Shown here in pieces: positions 1 through 9,900 of a DNA stretch of 30,021 nt. The notes beneath the pieces were generated by a model, which ran no database searches, had not been told where the DNA came from, and worked only from the letters and a program-made list of their open reading frames with translations. The stretch comes from Ochromonadaceae sp. CCMP2298 (Eukaryota > Sar > Synurophyceae > Ochromonadales > Ochromonadaceae). The stretch's first letter is position 1. Every line of letters starts with the position of its first letter. The stretch is taken from NCBI GenBank assembly GCA_026770595.1, contig MU633679.1:1-30021 (forward strand), written 5' to 3'. The position numbers and the translations under genes were made by a program.

Positions 1-64
1 CTTCCAAAAATTCGCTCAGACAATAGCGAGCCAAATTCAGTGCCCGCAAGCGCTGCTCGTCCAT
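1..64 (-). CDS. Possible 5' end of a minus-strand gene, cut by the window edge
   Basis: On the minus strand an ATG at 64 opens a frame that stays open for 21 codons to the window edge. It begins MDEQRLRALNLARYC, which looks like an amphipathic helical start. The gene would be divergent from CCZ1, with about 700 bp between them. The stretch is too short for a family call, and 21 open codons in GC-rich DNA can occur by chance. It is listed because the left edge would otherwise be unexplained. Confidence 0.3.
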   Translation of the reverse strand, partial: MDEQRLRALNLARYCLSEFLE

Positions 65-765
65 TAGTCCTCAGCTCAGCAGCCTAAAACGATGGTCTAA
101 ATGCAACCGCCACAGAAAATCAGCGAGGGGTGTGGTCGTCGCTGAATATCTTTCGTCGTAGATCTGTGCCCGGCACTGCATGCATTAATGATGTCCGATA
201 GAGATCGCACCACACCTGATAGAGTCGTCCTCGCGCAACACCTAGAAGGAATTCTAGCGCATCCCGGCCACTTTCATACATACACATCGTTCGATCGAGA
301 CGTCGGCGCAACTAGAGAGGCGTCGAGACGTCGAGACGTCCACAATCCGAGAGGCCACCAAGCGAAAAAAGACTGGGAAAACTGGGCCGAGAACCACTCC
401 TTTAGAGGGTTTTGAAACAGACGAGCCCTCAGCTGGAAAAAAAAACGGTTGGCTTGAGAGAGAGGGGAGCTTTGAGGGGGGCAAAAAAAGGCAGGGGAAC
501 TTAAGAGGGGAACTTAGCTACACTGGGGTGTCTGGACATGACAATGACAAAGCCAGATCCCACAAGATCGTATCGTAAAAATGATAAAAAAGACTCTGAT
601 TTAGAGTGGATTTTAGGTGAAGTGAAGAGGAGGAAGATCTTGTGGAGGGGTTGTGTAGAAGATGATCTCTCTGCTTGAAATCCTTCCGGCAGTGCCCAGA
701 GTGACGTGTGGAGTGGCCCTGCGGAGCTCCTGGAGCCCTGGAAACCGCAGCTCGTCCCTCAGGCC
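65..765. other. Intergenic region upstream of CCZ1
   Basis: No convincing gene was found. The region has a short direct repeat of GTCGAGAC near 325-345 and purine-rich stretches near 430-500. ORFs on both strands here are under 80 codons, compositionally poor and unlike any family I know. It probably carries the promoter and 5' leader of CCZ1. A 35-codon upstream ORF lies at 662-769. Confidence 0.5.
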
Positions 766-3700
766 ATGACGTCTGCTGTGCGCTACGCCATCGTGCTGCA
801 CAGGGGACTCGCCTGCAGCGACGAGTCCGCCACGGATGAGGAGCAGGCCGAGAGGGTGCTCTACTTCTACCCAGAGAGTGCGAGCCTGTCGCAGCAGCTG
901 GCCAAGGTCATCGTGCTTGAGAGTCTGATCGACTTCTCCTCTCGCTTCTCGACACAGCCGCTGGACAGCGTAGTCATGCAGAACCACACCTGGGCCTTCA
1001 GCGAATGCGAACCTGGCGTGTGGGTCATCCTGGGGGTCGATGCACAGCCACATGTGTCATCACCGGCCGAGATTCCCGTGGCCCCGGTGCCCCAGAGTCC
1101 CCTGCCCCTGCACTGCAACCAGGCCAGCCCCTTTGCCTTGCAGGCCTCTGCGCAGCACATATACCGCCTGCTCCGCCTCACGCACGGGCCCCTACTCAAG
1201 GCGCTTAGAGGTCCCGCCAAGGTGGGTGTAAAGCAAGGGGGCCAGGAGTGTCGTGGGCAGGAAGCGATCGTGCGGGTGCGGGGGCTGCGCAAGGCTGTGC
1301 GGAAGTTGCGCCTGCGCCTGCGGCAGGAGAGCCAAGACGCAGAGAACCTCCGCAGTAGGCAAGAGATCCTCGCCGCGTACGAGGAGCAGGGAAGTGAGGC
1401 AGTGGCCGAGGAGCATATGGGCATAAGAGACGGGGACAAGACACTGCAGCAGGCAGAAGTGGAGATAGACACGTCCAACCAGGCCATCTCCCATACACTA
1501 CTGCAGCTAGCCGAGGCTCTCAAGGACCCCCACTACCCCCTGCCGCGCCTAAGGGACGCCCTGGCTAGGCATCTGAGGCTGCAAATCAGCTCGGGGCAGT
1601 GGGACGCTCACTGTCTGTTGCAGGGTATGCAGGGGGTGCGTCTGCAGGGGTGGAGCAGCCCCCATCCCGTGCTGAGCGCCGTGCTGGCCCACACAGGTCC
1701 ACAACACGCATCGAGTGGTGGAGGTAGTGGCGGTGACAGCCGCAGCAGTGAGGGTCTGGACAGTATAGGTCTTGGCACACCCCCAGTGTCGATGGCCGTG
1801 GACACTGACCCCTTGGGTACGCCGGGCAGTGGGGAGAGCCAAGATGCGAGTTGCACGAGTGCGGGAACGGGTGGCGGCAGTGGGGGCCTGCCAGCGGGTC
1901 TGCTGCGCTTAAGACGCCTTGTGCTGGATGCTACTGACGAGCTGAGCACAGGTGAATGTCCTATCATTAACCGCACATGGATGGAGATGCGTCCATTGCT
2001 GTCGTTGCCATCTGCCAACTGCCGTCTGTTGTCTGCTGTCTGCCGTATACCATACTCCGTCTGTTGTCTGTTGTCTGCCATCTGCCGTCTGCCCTCCAGC
2101 CCCAAAAACTACCCCCCTAACACACTCACACCCTCCCCCGCACACGCCCACTAGGCTGCGTTATACTGCTGGACGGCTGCGTGGCCTGGAGCGATCTGGA
2201 CGCCGCCAGCACCGCGCTGCTGCAGGAGACGCTGATGCTGCAGGAGGCGAGGGCTGTGCGCGGCGCGGTGACTGCGCTGCTCACCTCCCACAGCCTGGGC
2301 AATGGGACGGGGGCCGAGGTGGAGGTGGGTGATATATAAATATGAATATACGGACATGATATACTTACACGCTGTACAATGTACTTGCTATTTGTGTTGT
2401 GTTATCGCAATCAGCGGGTGCAGGATGCAGAGTGCAGGGTAACGAATGTTTGTCCCCAGTCTAACCCTTTCCCGCCTCTCCTGGTCCCCTGGGAACCCTC
2501 AGGCGTCGGTGCAGCGCTCGCTGAACGCGCTGCTCACTAGTCGCGGCATCGTGTGCGGCGACTGGGAAGTAGTGGACCTCGCGGACGACGGTGCGGGCGG
2601 CGGCGGGGGCAATGGTAGTGGCGGAGGTGGGGGTGGGGGTCGGAGTGACCGAGAGGGCGTGAAGCTCTTCTCCCTCGTGACCAGTGCTAGGGTGGCGGGC
2701 AGGGCGTCTTTGGATGCACTACTGCGCGCCCGGGCAGACACGTCCACAGATGGTGAGCACGTAGAATGCACATTAAATCTTTAATGCCTCCATCATGCCT
2801 ACTGCATACCCCCCTCATACCTCCCTTATACCTCCCTCATAATTCCCTCATATCCCCCACACCTCCCTCTTACCTCCATACCCCCCTCCTGTCCCCTCTC
2901 TCAGTAACGGCAGATAGCTGCGAGGGCATGAGTCGCATTTACTGCCCCCGCATCTACGCACCCGTCCGTACTTCCAGCAGTGGGGGGGGCGTGGCGGTCT
3001 GCATCGGCAGGGCGGTGATCCACCGACACAACCGGGTGATCGTAGTGGTGCTGCTGCCTGACTGGGACAGTGAGGAAGGCAGTGGCAGCAGCAGTGGCGG
3101 CACCAGTGGAGTCGGTGGCAGCAGCAGTGGCGCCAGCGGTGGCACCAGCAGTGGCGTGGGCACAAGCGGAGCACAGGGCGCACATTCACAGGGTCCCTGG
3201 GGACCGCACTTCAAGGTCTCTGCGCTGAGCGAGGTGCTGCAGGAGTACGGAGAGGGTCAGAGCATAGACAGCAACAACAGTAGCAACAATAGCATCAATA
3301 ATAATAACAGCAGCAACAAGGGGGACGAGCCTCTGCGCGCCGCGAGCCAGCAGATCGCCCGCAGGCTCGCGGTTATGAAACCTCAGCAGTTTATAGACTT
3401 CCTCCACACATGCGCTGATGGAAGGGAGGGGGGTGGGGCGCAGTTGGGACAGGCGTGTCTGGTGACCCTCTGTGCCAGTCTGCAGCTGCTGCTGGGTCCT
3501 GAGAGCGCCCGCATCTGCCGCCTGCTGGGGGGCATGGAGCAGGACGGGGGGGGACTGCTGCCGCGGGGGGCGCTGGCGGCCTGGGCTGTGGCGGCGGCGC
3601 AGGTGCAGGCGCAGGCGCAGGTGCAGGCGGCGACACAGGCGCGCGAGGGGGGGTATGGGTACGGCCCGAAGCGTCTGGGGAGTATAGCGAATATTGGGAG

Positions 3701-5054
3701 TATAGGGAATATAGGGAGTATGGGTATGGGTATTGGCGCAGGATCGCAGAGCTATGGGGGGCCCAGGCGCGCTGCCTCCTACAGCAGCACAGGCAGCGGG
3801 GGGGACCTTCCCCTAGACATGGGACCGCTGTCCCTGGACGACAGGTAACCTCTTAACGCGGTGAATCGTGCTGCTCGCGGGAAATCACATTTTAACCCCT
3901 CTCCTCTCCACTTCCTCCCCTCCTCCCCCTCCTCCGTCCTCTCCTCACACAGCCCCGCGCTGTCCTCTCCACTAGCATCCATCGGTGCGCGCATTTCCCA
4001 CGACCTGGGCCTGCCCTCCGTCAGCGCCGGAGCGCCCTTCACCGGAGGCTCGCTAAGCCCCCCCGGACCCAGCCTGCCAGCACGCGCACACTCGTTCCTC
4101 TCCAGCCTCGCCCCACCCACCCATACGCCCCCACCCTCTGGGGCCACCCCCCCGGCGCCCGTGCCAAAGGACTTGTCAGCATCTGCCCGCTCTCTGCGGT
4201 ATATCTATCACAGTCCCGCTGAGCACACCGTGAAGGTATGACTTGGGAGGGATATGGGATATGGGAGGGCAGTGTGCAGTGTGCAGTGGCAGAGCAGTGG
4301 ACTGAATATGACACCTACACAATGATTTTACGCATGAATGCTGACTTACAGGCACCCTAATTCTGACCCCTGACTCCTACTGCCTCCACTCCCTCAGGTG
4401 TACGGAGTGAACCGCGCCGACCTCAGCCTGCTGCTAAGCTGCCCCGCTGCCTTCCACGCCCGCGTACTGGCCCATCTGCAGCCCGCCCCCGCCTCCTCCT
4501 CCGCTGAAGCGAGAGCCACGCCCCAGTCCCGCCGCGCCGCCACCGCCATCTGCCGCACGCTCACGCAGACGCCCACCTCCCTCGTAGACAGCGGCAGCAG
4601 CAGCGGGGGCAGCGGGGGCAGGGGTGCGGCCTCCGTGAATCAGGGCTTTTTCCCCTTCCCCGCCTCGGCCGCGCTGCTGGCTCAGTGCCTGGAGGCCCCC
4701 GTGGTGCGCGCGCTGAACGACGCCTGGGAAAGGCTGCAGCCCCCCAGCAGCCGCGAAGAGAGGGGCAAAACAGGAGGGACAGGGGGGGCGTTTGGCTCCG
4801 AATGGGCCCAGCTCGGGGACCTGGGCGATCTGGAGAATCTGGCAAATCTTGGGAAATTGGGGAACCTGGGACACAGGGCGCCGCGGGAGGTGTGTCTGAG
4901 GGTGGCCACTGCGCAGCGCGGGGGCGTGTGGGTCACGGGGCGGCGTTTGGGGGACAGGTACCTGTACATGGTGGTGGAGAGGTGCGCCACGATGAACGAA
5001 ATGTACGCCACGTTCGAGCACCTCACGGAGCTGCTGCTGTTCCAGCACCCGTGA
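766..5054 (+). CDS. CCZ1: CCZ1 homologue (Mon1-Ccz1 Rab7 exchange factor subunit)
   Basis: CCZ1 pairs with MON1 to load GTP on Rab7/Ypt7 on late endosomes and vacuoles. Proposed exons are 766-1951, 2155-2324, 2503-2752, 2905-3844, 3953-4235 and 4398-5054, all GT-AG and in frame, giving about 1161 residues. The first longin domain is at residues 3-95, with LYFYPESASLSQQLAKV, an FSSRFS stretch and GVWVILGV, as in CCZ1 families. Exon 2 continues it with VILLDGCVAWSDLD. The C-terminal longin part reads GGVWVTGRRLGDRYLYMVVE, very close to plant CCZ1 ends. Between these lie Gly/Ser, Asn/Ser and Ala/Gln low-complexity insertions, making the protein more than twice the usual size of about 480. The start is the ATG at 766; the longer open frame begins at a GTG. 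Exon 4 could also begin at 2914. Confidence 0.82.
1985..2097. repeat. Imperfect TGTCTGC/CATCTGCCGTC repeat inside CCZ1 intron 1
   Basis: The stretch is built of short variants of CTGTTGTCTGC, CTGCCGTC and CCATCTGCC. It lies wholly inside intron 1 (1952-2154) and keeps one frame open by chance, so the exon 1 ORF appears to run through the intron. The acceptor CCCACTAG ends the intron at 2154. Confidence 0.7.
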
Positions 5055-5641
5055 TCGCTTCCCTTAGCCTTACCCTTTGACGCCCAGCCCCAACCCATAA
5101 ACCCACAAACCATCAACCCATCCTCCCATCAACCTATCGTCCCATAAATCCATAAACCCATGATCTCTTACCGATTAGCCATAATACATACTATATACTA
5201 CAGCTCATTGCCTATAATAACATTATAATGTATAAATCAAGCTCCTGCTAATTTCATTTGCACGGTCTCCTGGTCTACCTCCCTGCTCTGGCATCCACGC
5301 AGTCCCTGTCGAAGCAATCCCTATACCCCTTGTACCCAGTACCACATGTACCCCCTTTACACTGTGTGCGCTTCTCCGGTCAGCCGACTATGCACCCACC
5401 CAGTACTAGTGGGGTGTTGCGAGGCGCACCGGAGAGTAGATTCGTCAGCTGATATGTGCTGATGATAGATAACAGATAGCAGATAAGAAACAGCTTGAGA
5501 AGAAAAGTACTCGAAAAGATGCCGCCTCACTTGCAGACCGCAGCTAGCAAAATTTCCTTTGCGATTACTGTCACAGCATGCGGTACTATTGACATCCCCC
5601 CAAACTGGGCATAGAGCATGTCCGCTCCTCCACGTCAGGTA
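5055..5641. other. Convergent intergenic region, no gene seen
   Basis: This lies between the stop of CCZ1 and the stop of the minus-strand ankyrin-like ORF. It is more AT-rich than the genes, with several TATAAT/CATTATAATG and CCCATAAA stretches at 5090-5240 that would suit 3' ends and polyadenylation. Only short ORFs without family resemblance occur. Confidence 0.6.
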
Positions 5642-6541
5642 CTAGGTCTGGCTGAGTAGCCACTGCTCCACCTCCGCAGATCTGCCTGCGTAACTTTGGT
5701 CCATAGCATATAAACAAGCATATATATCCAAAGGGCACGGGGGATTCTGAGCCCGTAGCCACTGCATTGTTTCCAATTGACCTTCAATTGCTGCAAGTAA
5801 GTAAACACCAAAATCCCATGGGCAGGGGGGATTCTGAGCCCGCATCCACTGTAGTACTTCTATGTGTCCGTTTTCTGCTGCATATGAGCTTGTCCTTGTA
5901 TCCCATGGGCATGGAGGATGCTGGGCTCGTAGCCACTGTAGTGCTCCTAACTGTCCGGCCCTAGCTGCCTCCAAGCAAGCATCTGCATTCCATGGACAGG
6001 GAGGGTGCTGCGCTCGTAGCCACTGCAACACCTCAATTTGGCCATTACGTGCTGCATATGAGCAAGCTCGTGCACTCCATGGGAAGGGAGGATCCTGAGA
6101 CCGCATCCACTGCAGCACCTCTATTTGGCCATCTCTTGCAGCAGATGCAAAAATCCATTCATCCCATGGGCACGGAGGACTCTGAGCCCGCATCCACTGT
6201 AGCGCTTCCAACTGTCCGTATTCAGCTGCTAACGTGCAAGCCGCTTCACTCCATGGGCAGGGAGGATCCTGAGCCCGAAGCCACTGCAGCATCTCCAGAT
6301 GGCCTCTTCTTGCGGCATATGTGCAAGCCATTTCGTTCCATGGGCATGGAGGATGCTGGGCTCGTAGCCACTGTAGTGCTCCTAACTGTCCGGCCCTAGC
6401 TGCCTCCAACAAGCATCTGCATTCCATGGACAGGGGGTGGTGAGGGGGAGGGAGGAGAAATGGTGATGGGTGCTTGGGTTTCGAACTGCGGACAGTGAGA
6501 AAAGCGTGGACACCAATTGTCGGGAAAGTGATATTTCCCAT
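5642..6541 (-). CDS. Ankyrin-like repeat protein (PPCPWD type), possibly truncated
   Basis: This single-exon ORF of 299 codons starts at an ATG at 6541. After about 38 unique residues it consists of nine 29-residue units of the form AAxxGQLExLQWLRAQxPPCPW. The LEALQWLRAQ helices and the conserved Ala-Ala pair identify an ankyrin-like solenoid, expected to bind proteins. The last unit is degenerate and ends EVEQWLLSQT, a cap similar to that of the 13072-15726 gene. No F-box-like or other N-terminal domain precedes the repeats. The first unit is an almost exact copy of the sixth, with one base missing, so the repeat frame is shifted and is joined to unrelated upstream sequence. It could be a young short gene, a 5'-damaged pseudogene, or a gene with an unseen first exon. 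No donor or acceptor convinced me. Confidence 0.6.
   Translation of the reverse strand: MGNITFPTIGVHAFLTVRSSKPKHPSPFLLPPPHHPLSMECRCLLEAARAGQLGALQWLRAQHPPCPWNEMACTYAARRGHLEMLQWLRAQDPPCPWSEAACTLAAEYGQLEALQWMRAQSPPCPWDEWIFASAARDGQIEVLQWMRSQDPPFPWSARACSYAARNGQIEVLQWLRAQHPPCPWNADACLEAARAGQLGALQWLRAQHPPCPWDTRTSSYAAENGHIEVLQWMRAQNPPCPWDFGVYLLAAIEGQLETMQWLRAQNPPCPLDIYACLYAMDQSYAGRSAEVEQWLLSQT
5903..6435 (-). repeat. Two nearly identical ~98-bp copies 435 bp apart inside the ankyrin-like ORF
   Basis: Copy A (5903-6001) and copy B (6338-6435) match at every base except one G missing from B within the CTCCAA(G)CAAGC segment. Their separation of 435 bp is exactly five 87-bp repeat units. Similarity stops at the 5' end (gene sense) of copy B, next to the non-repeat N-terminal sequence. 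Confidence 0.85.
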
Positions 6542-6916
6542 CCAATGAATGAGTTTGTATCAATTCTTCCCAACAAGATGAGTAATGTCTGTGGTTTTTC
6601 AACCGTCGATTGTTTCTCAGACAGTTATTTTTGGCGCGCATGATTGATCGAGCAGGGTCTTGACAGCACTTGTACTGCTGTTGTACTGATCACTGCCACT
6701 CGCAGGCTGTTTGATCGGCAGTGGTGTGCCTTCGCAGTTCGCACGATCGTGGAACGCAGAGCGCAGAGCAAGTTCGAGACTCGCAGCTGTCTACCCAGGA
6801 ACAGGCTCGCAGCGCAGGCGTTTCTAGCTGATCCCACCCCAGTTGGGGCACTGCTCTTGGGTCAATCGCATCCTCAATCGTATCCGCATCCTCAGTAGGA
6901 TCAAGCGTCACCAAGC
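6542..6916. other. Divergent intergenic region
   Basis: This lies between the minus-strand ankyrin-like ORF and the plus-strand EGF-like gene and probably holds both promoters. A minus-strand ATG at 6641 opens a frame that reaches the repeat region in a different frame and stops at 6396. I saw no RNA gene or clear motif. Confidence 0.5.
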
Positions 6917-9900
6917 ATGTCCCTCAGGCTGGCCTTCCTCGTGGTGGGGCTGCGATGGCTGGGCATGGCCGAACACGCCCCCTCCACGCCCCCCACCACC
7001 ATATACGATTTCCCCTTCAGCGCGCGCTCAGCCATATGCCCCAATAAATGCTCGGGCCATGGGGTGTGCGCGTACAACGAGACTCTGACTTGCGATTGCT
7101 TCCCTGGGTACACTGGACTGGACTGCTCTCTGAGGGTGTGTCCTTCCTCTAGAGCGTGGGTGGCGGTGCCCAGCGCTAACGACACGGCGCACCCGGCGTT
7201 CACTGAGTGCTCCAACATGGTGAGAGGTGTATAGGCGAAGAGATAGAGAGATAGAGAGACAGAGAGATAGAGAGGCAGAGTTGCGGAGAGGCAAAGAGGT
7301 GGAGAGATGGAGATGGAGCAGTGGAGAGGGGGAGGCGTGGAGAGGGGGAGGGGGAGAGGGGGAGCAGTGGACAGGCATACAGCGCTTAGTGTGCAGTATG
7401 CAGTATGCAGTATGCAGTGTGGAGTCTGCATGTGCTGTAGTCCAGGGCAAGTCCCCCCTTCTCCCTTTTTGTATGTTGGCATACATGCACTTGTTCGAAT
7501 TCACCCCCAATGCACTAATACACTTGCACTCATGTTCTCTCTCCACCCTACCTGCCGATAAATCTACACCCACACTAACACCCACACTTACACCCACACT
7601 TACACCCACACCTACACCCACACCTTCTACACCCACACTTACACCCACACCTACACCTACACCTACACCTATACCCCCACCTACACCCACACCCACACCT
7701 ATAGGGCTCCTGCGACCGCACCACGGGGCAGTGCCAGTGCAGGAGCGGCTTCGACGGACCCGCCTGCGATAAAAGTAAGTTTTCTGAATGTCCAAACTGG
7801 GACCTACATCGTCCCGAAACTGGGACCTGTCTTCTAGAAAGACCTTGTTCCTCTCGCGAATGCCGAACCTGTCCCTTGCTGTTCCCTCTCCCTCACTGTC
7901 CTCTCTTTGTCTCTACTCCTCCCCACCTCCACACCTCCCTTCTCCCCACGTCCCTACTCCCCACAAACCACACACCCCTCCTTCTCGCTCGCTACACACA
8001 CCTCCCTGCACACCTCACACCTCACAACTCCCCAAACCCCACACCTCGCGCCTCCAGTCATCTGCCCCATCGGCACCCTGACCTCCTCCATCCCCGAGGG
8101 CACCAACGTAACCGCCGTCTGCTCCGGTAACGGTCGCTGCATGTCGCTACGGGAGGTGACGAACTTCCAGACCTACTTCAAGTACGTGGACTACACACAC
8201 TACGGCGGATGGGACGCAGACAAGATCTACGGATGCTACTGCGAGGCTGGGTGGGAGGGCGTGGCGTGCGAGAAGGTACTGCTGCCTCTGCCACTGCCAT
8301 TGCCTCTGCTGCTGCCTACAGATTGTTATAAAACCCCCTCATTTAATCTCATCATCCCTATCACTCCCACTACCCACCACCATCCCCCAGCGCTCCTGCC
8401 CCGTGGGCCCCGACCCCACCCGCGCAGTAAATCACGAGGTGCAGCTCATCGACTGCCGCTGCCACGGGACCACCTGCCAGGGCGGGCTGCACATCTCCTT
8501 CCGCAACCAGCAGACGCCCTTCATCCCATACGATGCCTCGGAAGAGCTGGTCGCATTCCGCATACGGGTGAGGGGGGGTACTCAGATGCTTCGATGATTA
8601 TTCTCAGATTTCGGATGCTCAGATGCTCATATACTTTATATGCTTAGATGCTTAGATGCTCAGTTATTCGCATCTAGGTTGTTACGCCGTCATACCATCA
8701 CGCCGCCACATCGCCATGCCATCAGATCCTAACTCGTCCTTGTACCCTTTTCTCCCCCCTTCTCCCCCTCTCCCACTTTTCCTCCCCAACCGTATCAGCA
8801 ATTCACGGAGATGGAGAGCGTGAGCGTGCGTCTGGTGGAGGGGGACAAGCTGTGCTCCGAACAGGGATCCGTCACCAGGGTACGCACCGAACTGCACTGT
8901 ACTGTACTACACTGCACTGTACGCCTATCTCACGCACCCCTCTCGTGCACCTCCCCATCGCACCCCTGCTGCCTGCACTCCTCCTCACCCCCCCCCCCCC
9001 CCCCCCCCCCACCCACAACCCCGCCACACACACAAATAACCCCCCCAGATCGAGATCACCCTGCCACACGGCCCGCAACCCGACTTCTCCGTGGTGGCAG
9101 TAGCGGGACTGAAGAGCCACCCCGCAAAAAAGATCCAGGTCATCGCGGGGGGGAAACACTCGCAGTTAAACACGCTGATCTTCTCTCAACGCGGCGCCAT
9201 TTCGTCTGTCGAGTGCTCCGACAGGGGTAGGTGCAACTACCTCACTGGCGTGTGCAGGTGCTACGACGGGTTTCGCAGCAGCGACGGGCTGGGGGAGATC
9301 GGTTCACGGGGGGACTGCGGGTATAGGTACCAAGACCACCTCAACTACACCTCGAATGGCATCCAGATCACCACCAACTGCCCCTTCCTCTTCGGCGCCA
9401 TCTGCTCGGGCAACGGCACCTGCAACGAGGGCAAGGGCACATGCACGTGCAATGCGGGATACGGTAAGCGACTGGGTTTTGTTGGAATTTAAAGATTTGC
9501 TGAGTGTGCTTGCTGGAGATGCCGAGTGTGCGAGTATGCAGTGCACCCGCTTGCGCCTGCGTGTAAGTGTACATTGCCATTCCTTGAGGAATTCTAACCA
9601 TGGCTTGTCTCCTCTCTCCGCATCTCCTCATGTCGTCTTGTCACCATGTCTTCATCCTTGTGCTCTTTGCTCTGCGCTCTATACTCTCTATTCTCTATTC
9701 TCTATTCTCTGCTCTAATCTCTATGCGCTCTGTTCGATCTGCGTAATCTATTATCTGCTCTGTGCGCAGGGGGTTCTGACTGCTCCCAGCTGAGCTGCGG
9801 CCTGGCGGCTGCCTGGTTCGGCAACGTGGACGACCAGCACGCAGCACAGACAGAGTGCGGGGGCGTGGGGGAGTGCGACGGCGACACCGGGAGGTGCAAG

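Noticed and set aside
706-765. Extended CCZ1 N terminus
   Set aside because: The extra codons begin with GTG. The longin domain starts right after the ATG at 766.
4434-5048. Minus-strand ORF opposite CCZ1 exon 6
   Set aside because: It is a GC-rich shadow frame with Gly/Pro/Arg composition and no family resemblance.
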